From: Tieghemiomyces parasiticus
Taxonomy: Eukaryota > Kickxellomycota > Dimargaritomycetes > Dimargaritales > Dimargaritaceae
Direction: 5' to 3'
Assembly: GCA_027575765.1 (NCBI GenBank)
Contig: JANBPT010000080.1
Span: 16,976 to 80,975, forward strand
DNA: 64,000 nt
The translations under genes were made by a program, and so were the position numbers. The notes beneath the pieces were generated by a model. It was not told where the DNA came from. It made no database searches and saw only the letters and a list, made by a program, of their open reading frames with translations. Each line of letters starts with the position of its first letter. The stretch's first letter is position 1. Of this stretch, positions 22,767 to 34,600 are shown in pieces.

Positions 22767-24408
22767 CGTTTGGCAGTTCGGACTCGCCAGACGGTGCTGC
22801 CCGGAACAGCAGGAGTCAGGAGCCGGTAGAAATGGGGAGTTGGAGGCTGGGCAATGGAGGAACTGCTGACTATACTACCTGGTGTGGGGGACGGTGCGAG
22901 TGTGTGAGAAGGGGGGTGGTAGAGTGAGGTGGCCAACTGGTTAGATTAGCTTCGGAATCCGCGCTTGGACACCTGGCGCCGTGGTGGGTGGTGGCCAGGC
23001 CCTGGAAGGGCACAAGGTCACTGGCGCTATGGATACGAACTTTGATTGTGGAGCACCCCAGCTACGGACCCCCTCTAATTGGCAGGTAGGCCGAGCGTTT
23101 GAGCAGCCGGATAGAGCGACGGGACGACAGGAGTTGGTGGGAATGAACGCGGCCTGGGAGGGACTGGACGCTGGGTTTGCAGAGGACGGCCGTAACAGGT
23201 AAAGACAACGAAGGCAAGGAGGTGGGGAGGGGGGAAAACAGGATTAGAGCGGTACGACCAGAACGGGTGGCCAGGCGGCTGCAAGAGGAGCTGAGGGCAG
23301 CCTGTGATGTGGCGGAGTTTAAATACGCAGGACAAGCGGAGAGAAGGCAGCGGCAGGACTAGAAATAAGGTCTGGGCATAAACAGGAAGGTCCCAGGGGG
23401 GTTCCATGTCGGACGGCATTGTCAGGAGAGGGCCCAGCGCCAACCGAGGGGCTGTAGAAGCACATGGCCAACCAAAAATCGGGATAGAGGCTCGAGCGCC
23501 GAGAGGCTGGTAGGCCTCAGCTCCGACGGACGAATGGGCCAACCGAAAGGAAATTACGGGCTACGGGAGGCTGGTGAGGGAATGGAGGGGCGGGAATAGG
23601 GTCAGCTAGGAGGTAGCGGAGTGGCCAGGGCGGGGATGCAAGAAGAGAGAGGCGCCGTAGTGATTATGCGCACCAGGATTGGTTGGCACCGGCGTCCTAC
23701 TGAAGTACCTGCGGCTCGCCAGGTACAGACAACAGGGCCCATTTCTGACCAGGGGCCGGCGTGCACTGAATCAGTCACTGCCTTGTAGTCCACCCCACGT
23801 ATAGTACGTGCAGGCGGGGGCAGCCAGCCATTGGCAAGCAAACAACAAAAAGGCTAAGGAGAAGGGGCTATGGAGCGCGAGTAGGCAAAGCAGAGGCCGG
23901 AGGGTGGGAGGGGAAAGCAGCGCATCCACAAGGAATAAGCCTGGCCCGGAAGGCCCGGAGTTGGGAGGTACAGTGAGAGCGGATAAAAGCGGGCTAGTGG
24001 CGGGGGAAAGCGGGTGGGTCGCACCTTAAAAACCGACGAAAAGTACGAAAATTTACGGCCCTGGGCTCCCACCCGATTGACGTCTGCCTGGGTAGGCCGC
24101 CAACCGGGCGGTCAGCCCGAGAGCATCGACCGAGAAGGCAGGGAAGTATCGAGGGCGAAGCCGCAGGGCTTCGGCGGCGGCGGGGGCAAGCAGACAGGTG
24201 TGTTTTTAAGCAGTAGCAGACGCGGCGCAGGGCTGCGAACAATACGATAGGCCAACTCCCAATCTGAACGGGTGAGGAGGGCGCAGTGGCAGAAGAAGTG
24301 GAAGGGCCCGGTCAAATGGGAAGTGATAACAAATAGGGGAACGCCTCAGGAAGGCGGGGAGGGGTGCAAAGTATCGGCTCCGTTTGGGTGGTAAAAGTAT
24401 AAAAAAAA
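22767..24408. other. Purine-rich (+) upstream region of the bZIP gene
   Basis: About 1.6 kb. Read on the minus strand it is strongly pyrimidine-rich, like other fungal promoter and leader sequences in this window. Several frames of 60-155 codons exist on both strands, all low-complexity and unconvincing. I see no gene. Confidence 0.5.
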
Positions 24409-25715
24409 TTAACAGGCGATAAAGACCAGCCGCCCACAGAGCACGGCGCCAACCACCATGTAAGAGCTCGCGCGCGCCAAGGACAGGCCCTGCAACGCCC
24501 ACCACCCCATAAGCCCAGGACAGGGCCGTGCGAAAGAGTTAGCTGACGGAAGACATTGGCATACGGCACAAGCGAAACCAGCCAGCAATAGAAAAAACAC
24601 TTGAGTAAAATAGCCCGGTATGTCAAAAACCGGACCCTGAAAGGCCGGAAGTGCCCCGGTAGATATAGAGGCGCCGGCCCCCAGTCCGCGTGTGTCCGGC
24701 CGTTCTAGAGCGGGCTGCGCGCCATCGTAACGATTTCTGCTGGGTGGAGAGAGGGCCCTGGCCGCCAGGCGATGCAGGGAGGGCGGGTGGCAATCTGCAG
24801 CCAGAAGTGCCAGCTCTAGCACAGGTGCGCCCCACCGGCGAACACCTGCCGAAGATGAAGTAATATGAAACTGCTCAGCTTCTAGAGACCTTAACTCCTG
24901 GAGGAATTCCCATTGCAGCCCAAAGGGGGCATCTCCTGGGGGCCGATCCCGTGTTGGCGTCACTGTTGGGGCACCAAACTTACCCCTTCCTGCAGCTAAA
25001 CCTGTTCGCTGCCAGATTTAGGCTCACTGGGCACAACAACCACAGTGACTGACGGCATGGCCTCTCCCTCCCACCCCTCCCATTTTTGAAACGCCGCACG
25101 GATTAATAATTCCGACTGTTTCATGCGGGGTACAATTATGGTGATGAAATATTCATTGGTGCGGTTTAGGCCCCCGCCCCCACCCCTTGCGGCGGATATC
25201 CGGGGGTGCGGGTCCGATACTTCGACATGATCATACTCACCTGCCGTCCCTCTAGCCCAGTGGTGCACACAGAGCATCCGGTGCTCGCCCTCGAGCCTTT
25301 CAGCACCGCATCCTGTGCGTGCCTAACGGTGACCCTCTCTGGCCGCTACCCTCTAGGCTGTCGTTGTAATAATCCACGACAGCAGCCACTCACCTTCGCC
25401 GACATCCCGGTCCCCTCCTCGCTGAGAAGCCCCTCGAAATGGAGGCCTTGCAGCCACGTAGCCAGGTAGGGATAAAACCTCTAGCCTTTGTCTTCACTTG
25501 CCAGCGATAAAACGCCAGAACACTACGCGGCAGGCATTCCGTCCCTCAACCAACTAATCCTTTTATTCTAGAGCGACGTGCCATCCAAAGTAGCTGTCAT
25601 CTCGACTGTTGGTGGATAAACGTTGATCCCAAAAATCCTGAAGAGCAGGTAAATCGGCTATGCCGTGGACCCCGAATAACCTCAACCACTGGTTACCTCC
25701 ACTCACTTGCCCATA
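24409..25715 (-). CDS. Unresolved, probably spliced gene of unknown function with C-terminal membrane segments
   Basis: I do not recognise this protein. Four consensus-like donors face the minus strand within 0.75 kb: GTGAGT at 25707, 25392 and 25240, and GTAAGT at 24984. A 184-codon open stretch (24963-24409) lies at the downstream end with no gene on the other strand. Its C-terminal 75 residues hold two hydrophobic segments (FTQVFFLLLAGFACAVC and SYMVVGAVLCGRLVFIAC) before the stop. A segment near 25030-25120 (SELLIRAAFQKWEGWEGEAM, then PSVTVVVVP) can be linked by an AAACAG acceptor with a CCTAAAC branch-like site. The first possible exon is ATGGGCAA at 25714, spliced to frame IFGINVYPPTVEMTATLDG, but that frame stops at 25570 before any good donor. 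I could not build a complete, stop-free model, so boundaries are tentative and a plus-strand alternative remains possible. Confidence 0.3.
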
Positions 25716-25737
25716 ATATATATATATTTATATATAA
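25715..25737. repeat. AT-rich microsatellite
   Basis: Alternating A/T tract, immediately upstream of the first possible exon of the unresolved minus-strand locus. Confidence 0.85.
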
Positions 25738-26384
25738 CCTTATATAGAACGGTTTGGAAACAGTCCAACTGGGATGAGCGGTCCAGTATTCTATGACGAT
25801 CTGAGACAGCGGCACCGATATCATAGTTGGCTAGGAGCTTCAAAAGACGTCTTTGCCGGGGATACATTATTCTACACCGTCCCTTTGCCCGTATTCTGCC
25901 TCGCCCCATGCCGTTACCCGTAGGGCGGGTCTTCTGCTTGGTTCGGACGGCACTTCTCGCCCCGACAGCCCTATAACGAACCATTATGACTCTCAGGACA
26001 ACCTCGGAGGGCGTACTGGGGTACGGTGGTTTGGGCTAGTCGATGGGCCTGGGTACGAGGGTGTGTCTGCGCTAAGGGACGGGCCGCAGGTACGCCACAT
26101 AGAACAGTAGGCGCCCCCCCCCATGGCTATATAACAACCGGTGTCGACTCTTCAGCCGCCGCCATGGAAAACGCAGTCTCAGCGTGCAGGGCCGAGGGCT
26201 GGGACATAAGGAGTCTAAAGCTAGCGTACAGCCCAGTTGACAGCTTGGGTCCATCAAGTCCCTATGCTCGCATCTTCCCCTCCGCTGATTAGTGGCATTC
26301 CCTCCCCCTCCCCCTCCCCCTCCCACCGCATTCCCTAGCCCGTCATTCTCTCGTCTCCTCGGCCGCCCCTTGCTCCTTACCCTC
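25738..26384. other. Upstream region of GET4
   Basis: About 650 bp. It ends with a CCCCCT hexamer run (26300-26324) in the likely 5' leader of GET4. Nothing else recognised. Confidence 0.55.
26300..26324 (+). repeat. CCCCCT hexamer repeat
   Basis: About four tandem copies of CCCCCT, 60-85 bp before the GET4 start codon. Pyrimidine-rich leaders are common in this window; this one is unusually regular. Confidence 0.85.
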
Positions 26385-27699
26385 ATGTCAACCCGCATCC
26401 TGGCCTCCGCCCAGGCCCAGATCCGGGCCGGGGAGTACTATGAGGCCCACCAGAAGCTGCGCACGCTGGCTAACCGGTACATCAAGACCGCTGGTCCCAC
26501 CGCCCTCGCCAGCCCGGCGAACGTCCAAAAGACCCTCGACCTCCTCTCCAGCGGCGCCGCAGCTCTGCTGGACACCAACCAGGCCGCTGCAGCGTCCTCG
26601 GGCGCGGACCTCGTGGGGTATCTCCTTGACGTCTACGACCGGTACCGCCTACCCCCCGCGGACCACCCGGCCTCACCCGACGCGGCGGCGGATGTGGGCA
26701 CCCGTTGGCGTACGGAATACCCAACATACAAGCGGGCCGTAACCGACTTGCTCGTAAAGTTGCCCGCCAGAGGTCCCCTACGTGGCGACCTCGTTCGGCG
26801 GTACGTCGCCTGGTCGACCAAGTACGTCCAGCGGCTGTGGATCCTGGACCACACCGGCCAGTTGGCCGGTCAGACTGTCTCCCATCTACCTCCGCACGTG
26901 ATCGCTGGGGACCCGGAGGTCCACCACTGGGCTGGGACACTGCTGGGCGATGACGGACACTACGTGGCCGCCGAGGCGCATCTCCTGCTGGGCATCCCGG
27001 CGAGCGCCGGGCGGCTGGGCCGGTACCTCGCCGAATGGAGCGCCCACGCCACCGCGGTGGACGACCCCGGGCAGCTGGCCGCCCGTGCTGTGCTACAGTA
27101 CCTGGCCCTCAACCGGCCGCACGCCGCCTACACTGCCCTGGACGCTTTCGTTGCGGCGCTCGACTATTCTAGCGCGGGTATGGACGACCCGCTGACCGTG
27201 CACCGCCCGACGTCGCCCATCCTCGATTTCTGTCAGCTGCTGCTCCTAGCCGTCGAGCGCCGCGCGACCAACGTGTTCACACGGTTGCGACGCGAGTATC
27301 CTGTAGTCTGGGGCCAATCCGAGGCTACCGTGAACCAGGTGGGTGGCATTACAATCCGTGGGTGTGAATCTATCAGCTATTACGGGGCCAATTCGCGTCC
27401 GCGGACTCTGGTGGCTCAGACGCAACGCGACTCGAGCGGTACACGACTAACATCGTTGTGCACTAAATGTCTAACCCTTTAACACTCCCATGAAATTGCA
27501 CTCTCGTTTGACCCACCCAACCCAATTTTACCGCAACTCGCCGTCTCAGCTCCTGGACATCATCGGCCATAACTACTTCGGCATCGTCGTCCAAAAACCG
27601 GGTAACCCCCTGCAAGACATTATGAAGGCCTTCCTTGGCGGTGGCGGTTCGGAGGGTCGTCCGTCCCTTCTCCCATCGACAGGGATAAATCTAGACTGA
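26385..27699 (+). CDS. GET4: GET4, tail-anchored protein insertion factor
   Basis: Cytosolic GET pathway component that, with Get5, bridges the chaperone Sgt2 to the Get3 ATPase for delivery of tail-anchored proteins to the ER. Two exons, 26385-27338 and 27550-27699, 367 residues. The ATG at 26385 (MSTRILASAQAQIRAGEYYE) begins the first helix of the alpha-solenoid; the frame upstream is only a Pro-run. The body has the TPR-like helical pairs of the family (for example EYYEAHQKLRTLANRYIK and VHHWAGTLLGDDGHYVAAEA). The CAG donor GTGGGT at 27339 starts a 211-bp intron with a CTAAC branch site near 27450 and acceptor TCTCAG ending 27549. Exon 2 continues in phase 0 with LLDIIGHNYFGIV, the conserved Get4 C-terminal helix, and ends at TGA 27697-27699. 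Confidence 0.88.
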
Positions 27700-28069
27700 C
27701 TCTTCACCTACACATCCGTTGTGACTTAAATACCTAATAACGCGGCCCCCTGGTGGCATACTAAGCTCCATCGTGGGTGCACAATACAGTAGGGTGCACC
27801 TAATGATCAATATGGCGTAGCAAGGTGACCATTGTAAAGAACATACGTGTCAGATATATATCTGCTTCGATAAGTACCAATTAGTGGTAAAGTGTGTCCG
27901 ACGGACATTGCAGTGCACGATCCAAAATCTGGCCGTCGGTTAAGGTTGCAGATCGAGACCATGGATAAAAAATAAAATGAGGAAGTCACAAATGAAGGCT
28001 TTGACGGTTTGGCCTACGACAGTCTATATCCTATATTATATATCATACTGGAAAAACTGAGATACAGCA

Positions 28070-28141
28070 GCCTGCTTGGCTCAGTGGTAGAGCGTCTGTC
28101 TCGTAAACAGAAGATCGGTGGTTCGAATCCGCCAGTGGGCA
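28070..28141 (+). tRNA. tRNA-Thr(CGT)
   Basis: A 72-nt cloverleaf without intron. The acceptor stem GCCTGCT pairs with AGTGGGC (one G-T pair and one T-G pair), with discriminator A. The D-arm contains GGCTCAGTGGTAGAGC. The anticodon stem TCTGT/ACAGA encloses loop CTCGTAA, anticodon CGT. The T-loop is TTCGAAT. A T5 run at 28146-28150 is the expected Pol III terminator. Confidence 0.95.
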
Positions 28142-28145
28142 TCAC

Positions 28146-28150
28146 TTTTT
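28146..28150 (+). terminator. Pol III T-run terminator of tRNA-Thr
   Basis: Five T residues starting four bases after the tRNA 3' end, the standard RNA polymerase III stop. Confidence 0.8.
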
Positions 28151-28210
28151 AGTTGATTTTCTCTCCGGCTGTACCTTGCTTCTACTTAGACCACAAGAAG
28201 CCGTTCCCTC

Positions 28211-28505
28211 TCATTCTAGATTAATGATCTCAATTCTACTCCAATTTGGGTCGTTATCAACCTGCATGACACTTTTATACGTAACGGACTCCGCAACCAC
28301 ATGGTCAGAATCTCCGCAGGTGGAATTATGCTTGACTACCCTGCCTAATATCTGTTTTTAGCACGGTTGAGGACGGGCGCCAAAATAGTTGTATTGAAAC
28401 CTGAATGGTTGACATTGTGGTGGGGTGGCTGTTCGGGGTTTGTATAGTCACTGAAGTTAGGAGAGCCCCGAGTGTACTTACCACTAAGGTAAACAGGTCA
28501 GCCAT
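28211..28505 (-). CDS. Candidate two-exon small protein (54 aa), low confidence
   Basis: A speculative mini-gene just beyond the tRNA-Thr. Exon 1 (28505-28482) is ATG plus seven codons (MADLFTLV) and ends at a full GTAAGT donor. The acceptor CTAAAAACAG ends at 28352. Exon 2 (28351-28211) continues in phase 0 (ILGRVVKHNSTCGDSDHVV, later DPNWSRIEIINLE) to TGA. The intron would be 130 bp. I recognise no family; a frame of this length can arise by chance, so only the strong donor next to an ATG argues for it. Confidence 0.25.
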
Positions 28506-31500
28506 GCTATTGTTTTTATTTTTCGCGGGGGAGCTGTGAATTAGTGGTATACGCCGGAGGAGCAGTGGTGGAGACGGGGGCAATACGGAACTGGTTGAGG
28601 ATAAAGCTTCTTTGGAGCACTGTTTTTCTATTTATCAACGATACGTAACTGGACGACTAGGAGACAGGGTCCGTCAAGGTGCATTCTCCCATGTGTGAAA
28701 ATCACAACATCTAGGCCCCTTGGCTCTCCCCCCATTTGTCAACGAAATTAGTTGGGGATACGTGATGGGAGATTGTACCACCCAGTACGTGCCCTAGCCC
28801 TCACCCGGATACTTAATTTCTTGCAGGATTTGGTTAGGGATCAGTCAAGCATGGCACCTGTAGCCTCCCCTGGTAGGGGAGTGAGATCTTGCGCAGAGGG
28901 CTGAAAGAGGACACGAGCTGCAGCGCCACCTCATATTTGATTGGAGGGAGGGGGGTCGCTTTTTTGTTGTTGTCTGGAACGGAGGTTGTGGCACGGGTTG
29001 CGAGATTCCTGCAGCGGTAATCAGCACTGACGACGCGCGTCAGCCATGTTGGCTTTGAGTGCGGGATTCCACCGTTACGTAGCATCGGAAGTCGACAGAC
29101 CCAGCCAATGTTGCCACCTTACCTGCTTGTCAATCGACCATAGTTCTACCAGGATCGGCTTCAGGGTAGCCTGAACAACCTGAGGATCGACCAGTGTGTG
29201 GGGGGCATGCTGTGGATGGGAACTGAGGGCGGGTGCGGCGTCTAGTTAAGAAGGCGCCACCCCCAGGCTTAAAGATAAACGTTGGACAGGGCGGACGTAA
29301 GGCGGAGCGGCAGGGTAATAAGGGTAGTTATCCCCAGGTTTACCCGATTCTGCGGTCTAGAGGTAATTGACCAGGACAGAATGCCAGGTGGCGGTGAACG
29401 AGATTATTGATTGGCAAAGGGCTACCAACGCCAGAGATTCAGTGAAACGGGATGCAGAATAACGCCACCAGGGGCGTTGCCAGGTGATGGGGGTTTTTTG
29501 GGGGGAGGGGACACTGGGGCGTTGTAGGTGAGTGGAAACTCCCCACAAGGTGGATTGGCCCGGGGCCATATATTCAGTAGCAATTGGAAGTGATGCTCGA
29601 CGGTTGGGGAGCACCTAGAGTCCAGGTATATGGTCCCATCTATAGTGACGGCGCCCCAATATGGCCCTGATTGACAGGGTGAAGGGAAGGGGAGGGCGCC
29701 TCTTGGGCATTGCGGCGAGCTGTCGTAGAAGGTGGTCTCCCCATCCTATCGTCACCATTCGGCGTCACTCTGGTTGGATCCCCTGCATGCCTAGTGCCTT
29801 GTGGTGCAAAGCTGCGAGGTCGCTGTCCCCTTCCCCGTGGCCAGTCTGAGTTGTGACTCGAGCTGTACAGTGGGTTGTGGCCTCCGGCCATTCGTCTTGG
29901 TACAGGCGGCCGGGGAATAAACCAAGGCAGTTCAGCACTGCGTTGGCTTTGGTCATCAGCTGGACGATTCTCCCTAGTGACTGGACCGGTATTCGAGGGG
30001 AAGAAGCAGGCGGGATACGTCACAGTTCTGGGCGACGGTCAGGCCCTTGTGGGGTTGTCCAGTGGCATCCTGCTTCCGGTCGGTCTGTTTATAGGGCCTA
30101 CTCCGGCGGGTCTGCCCGCGATCGTGGGCCGGCCCCTTAGGCAATGTCGCAGCTATTATTGCGTGTCATATGTAGTAGCCCTTGTGAGATTTCCGTCCTT
30201 TTCATGCCGATTGCTCATGCTCCCACCACCTCACACTCGCGGCCCCTCACACCCTCCCTTCCCCTTCCCGTTGTCTGACTTTTTTTTTACTTTTTCTTTT
30301 TTCGGGACGCTTTCCCCTAACGTTCCGCCAGTTGGCTCCGTTATCCCTGGTTGGTTAGCAGCGGGGATGGGGAGGCACGCAGCCGGCGGACCAGTGTGGT
30401 TCCTGGCTGGCGATCGGCCCACCCACGCCCACTCTCTTGTTATGGTTCCCGCCAAGGGCGTGTTGAGCAGGATGGCGCTAGTGGGGCGCGGCTGCTTGGC
30501 CAGCAATATTTAGGAGCCAACTCCGCCCCGCCCCGCCCCGGCCCGCCCCGCACTCTATTTTGGCAGGCCGTCTCGCTACTCATATAGTTTTTTTTCCAGG
30601 GGCTCCGTTGTCCTAACGCCTTTCCGTCGCCTTAGCATCTGGCAAGTGCCTCCGCCTCCGCTCATCCCCCGCCTGGCCCCGCTCTCAAACCCCCCCCCAC
30701 CTGTTGCAGTGCCCTTGTGGGACCCGTTTGGCCCAAGCCCACTCCCGCCGCTCGCGTACACAGAGCCGCGTCTTGCCTGTCCTGCCCGGCCCTATTGGAG
30801 CTCACCCTCGTCCCACCTTCTGCCTCGTACGCTCGACCCGCAGATGCGCTCCACTCCTGGCAGTTGGGCGGTTCTCTTCCTTTATTGTCACACCTCCGAA
30901 CGTTCCTAATCTCGTCCCTTGTCCGTCCTGACGCGCGTGTCGTGAGCATCTGTGGCTACCAAACTCGTGTGGTTTATAAGCCCCGACTCGTCCGATCCCC
31001 CCGCCAACGCGCATTGCCTCACGCTCCCGCGCCGCCTCCCCCCTCCCTTCCTCCCTCCTGGCCCCGTCATCCACTTCTCCACGACTGAGTGTGAATCAGT
31101 TCTGCTCCCGTGGCCCGCTGCCGCCTCCCCTGGCCTGTTGTTTTTTTTTAGCGCCGGAATCTCCCCGCCGGCCCCTGCCACTCCCTCTTTCCTCTCCCCC
31201 CATCTCCAGCCTGGTGCGGTGCCTGTCGCCTTTTCCGTCCCGCCTCTCCCACATTCCAGCCCGCCACTATTTATGTTCTTTAGCTCTTTTGTGTTGCCTA
31301 TTCGACGCCCTCGTCAGTCTCTCCATTCACGACGCTTCGCAGCTCTTCATCTCCGCCGCTGTACTCCTGCCCTGCGGTTGCCTCTAGCTCACCTGCACAG
31401 CCAGCCCCACTGCCCACCTTGTCCTCCAGAGCGCTTTCTCCTGACACTTTCGCAGCAGTGCCCAACGCCCGTTTGAACCCCCCCAGTCCCCACCGGCCTC

Positions 31501-31602
31501 GCTTTGCATGGGCCATTCGTCGCTCAGCCTCCCCCCACCGACACCGCTAGACCCCACCCCCCGCCAGCACTCCATATCCTCTTATACCCCGACAGCCTTC
31601 CC
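28506..31602. other. Intergenic region and long pyrimidine-rich upstream region of the ankyrin gene
   Basis: About 3.1 kb without a supported gene. From about 30.2 kb on, the plus strand becomes strongly C/T-rich with T-runs (30283-30301) and a cluster of GC boxes at 30521-30550. This looks like the promoter and leader of the downstream gene. Frames of 174 and 212 codons here are low-complexity artefacts. An out-of-frame ATG frame (31508-31723) overlaps the chosen start of the ankyrin gene. Confidence 0.5.
30521..30550 (+). promoter_or_regulatory. GC-box cluster
   Basis: Repeated CCGCCCCG units (about five C4G steps in 30 bp), 1.05 kb before the ankyrin gene start. C2H2 factors of the Sp/Mig type can bind such boxes; the link to this gene is inferred from position. 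Confidence 0.4.
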
Positions 31603-34600
31603 ATGTCCAGCGAAACCACATCCGGTCCTGGCCAGAACCGGTCCCTACCGGCCACCGGCGGCCGGCACGGCCTCGGTATCGGTCGCCGCAAGGCTCCCGT
31701 CGTTCCGAACCCTAACCAGGTGACTCCTCTCACCATGATGACCAAGCAGTTGGTACAGACCCCTAAAGGGTCGTCCGCCGGCGCCTACCGCTGTCTATCA
31801 CCCACCGTGGTGCCCTTTCCCAGCCTATCCACTGCCGACGAGGCTAAACTCATGGACGCCCTCACGCAGCCAGCTGCCGAGACCTCCCCTATCCCCTCAC
31901 CCACGTCCGAGCCCGCTCCGCCACCGTCCACCCCCGTTGTGGTTCCGACCGCTGGTCTCGCCCCCCGGCGGTGCCGCGCAATGTCACTCCCGGTCCCGCC
32001 TCCGCCCCCGGTCGACCTTGTACCCGCCACGAGCGAGAACGTATCTCCACCCACCCTGGGCCCCCCAGTCTCCGCCCCCACCAGAACTCTCCGACGCCGC
32101 TCGGTCCTCCAGGGTCCCCTGCCGAACATCTCCACCATCCTGGGTCCCAAGGCCGTCGGCCAGACCGCGCAAGTCCCCTCTATAAAGCCGGACTCCGCCC
32201 CACCACGCTGCCCGCTAGCAGCCACCACTCCAACCGTATCTCATTCTCCTCCCCCGCCGGCCGAGCCCCTGAACCTCAACCCGCCCGCCCTCATGCGCTC
32301 TTTCTCGGCAGCTCCCGCCCCCGACACCCCCACCCGCTCTCCGCTATTCAAGCGCCCGTCGACCCTCTCCCGGTTTAAGCGCCGCTCCTCCGTCGGCACG
32401 CCCCTCCGCGAGCCTACCGTCGCGCCACTCGACTACGCCCCGCACCAGTACTACTCTTTCGCCGACTTTGTCGCCCGGGACACGCGACCCGCCGCCCAGC
32501 GCGAGACCCTGCGACAGCTTGACCAGAAAATCACACCGCAGCCTCCGCCGCGTCCGCGCTCCGGTACCATTGACTCGCGCAAAGCTTCGCTGGCTACCCG
32601 GTCCCGGAGTTCCTCCCGCGCTTCGCCTTTCGCCAACTCGTCCCCTTTTGGCTCCCTGGGACGCCGGTCCTGGAGCGCCGCTCACGACCCGTTAGGCGCC
32701 ATCGAGGAGCACACCCCCGGCGGCCCTAGCACCTCCCCGCTACGCACGCGCGAGTACGCCTCCGGTGACTCTCCCGCTCGCTCCGCCCCCACCGAGCCGC
32801 CCAAGCTGCCCCTCGCCGAGTTACCGGCCGCCGGCACCACCCGAGCCCGGCGTGGCGCCCGCAAGCCTATCCCCTTCGCCAACGCCCTAGGCGCCTACCG
32901 CCGCGGCACGACCCGCGCCAAGGGCAGTCTGCTCATGACCCTCCACGCCCTGCGCCTGGCCGTCCACGACTGCTTGCCAGGCCTGGCCCTCAAGATCATT
33001 GAGCGTGACCTTCCAGACACTCGGGCTGCCCGCACCGAGCACCCGACTCTCCTCAAACTAATCTTTTTGCGTGCCCTCGCCAATCGCCTCGAATCGGTTG
33101 CACTCGCCCTCTACCGGCGTGGGTACCCGCAGGACGTAAACGACACCGTTGCTGTCCCTACCCGCCTCCCATTCCCTCGTCCTGCCGGCCGGGCCCCGGG
33201 GGATGGTAATGGCTTCCGCGCCCTCATGGACCGGGCCAGGCGGTCAAGTTCGTTCTCCACCCCACCGTCAGCTTCCCGCAGCCCTGGTCGCCGGCACCGC
33301 CTCCTTCCAACCATCTTCTTGCTGGCAGTGGCTTTCAAGATGGGCGCCCTCGTGCAGGTCATGATCCCGCAGGCTAGTATCGACCGCACCTGGTTGGGCC
33401 TCACCCCGCTGCTTCTGGCTTGCGCCAGCCGTAAGCTCCCTTCCTCCCCTGGGACCTTTGCCGGCGTGGCCCCCTCCCTCCCTTCCACCGGGGGCAGTTC
33501 GCCGTCCCTGCCTGCCGATCAGCGGCCCCTCCTCATCCTCAGTGAATTGCTTGAGCGGCACCCGGACGCCACCGTCAGCCTGTCCACCTCTCACTACCGA
33601 CACCTCTGTCGTGTCGCTCGCGCCTCTGGCTGCCCGCCCCGCCTCACGGAGGCCGCCGACCCTCCAGTCGGGGCACTTCTCAACCCCGCCATAGAATCCA
33701 CCGATGATAGCGCCTCCGTGACCTCTCACGCCACCGTGGGCGGCTGCCCCGTCCGCGGTCTCTGCCGGGCCACCTCGGCAACCAGTCTGGCCTCGGATGT
33801 CTCGGTATCCACATCGCACACCACCATCTCCGACGACCCGGCACCTCTCACCCACCCGATTCCGCCCACCGACTCCCCGGTCGATACCGCCTCCCTCGGC
33901 ACGCGCAGCCGGTCCACTTTCCGAGCGAGCGGCAGCACCTGTTCCAGCAGCAGTAGCAGTGCCACGGTGTGCATGGAGAGCTTTCACCGCCAGCGGATCC
34001 TCTCCCGGAGCAGTGTTACCGATATAACCCTTGCCGGCACTCTCCCGGCTGCGCAAGCCAAGGCGTCGCGGCTGGCCCGCGGCGCGACCACCCACCGTTT
34101 GTTTGACGCCCGGGCTCTTTCCCCAACCGACGGACCCACGCCAGCCGGCCCGCTACGTATTACTGCCCTCGATGTGGCCGTAGTCCCCCTACTCCACGGA
34201 GCCTCGGCCAACCCCACCTCCGACGCCGAGTTTGTGCACGCTCTACTTGAAGGTACCGGCCCCGCCCTCGTGCGGGCCAGTCGACAGTGCCTGGTCCTCC
34301 AGCAGGACCTTGACCTTACGCTGGCTCTCGTCCACCACGACGCCCCTCTGGCCCTGCAGAACGACCGCTTCGGTAACCTGCCACTCCACCTGGCGGCCCG
34401 CGCAGGTCTTCTCGACCTCGTTCTGGTCTACCTTTGGCTGGGTCTCAGCCCTAACGCCCCTGGTCAAAACGGCTGGACCCCTCTGCATGAGGCCATGAGC
34501 TGGGGCCATCACAGCGTCGCGCTGCAGCTACTCGCGCATGGGGCCCGGCTTGACCAGGCCAACCGGGACGGCCTGACCCCAGTGCAGCTAGCACTCCTCT

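Noticed and set aside
25206..25648. Plus-strand gene model with acceptor CTAG at 25571 and donor GTAAAT at 25649
   Set aside because: The acceptor (with CTAAT branch site) looks good, but no phase joins it to the upstream frame without a stop. Kept only as an alternative to the minus-strand locus.
29875..31476. Frames of 212 and 174 codons upstream of the ankyrin gene
   Set aside because: Pro/Ser/Phe-rich translations of a C/T-rich leader; better explained as promoter and 5' leader.
33268..34095. 275-codon Gly/Arg-rich open frame on the minus strand
   Set aside because: Antisense shadow of the ankyrin gene; low complexity and no domain.
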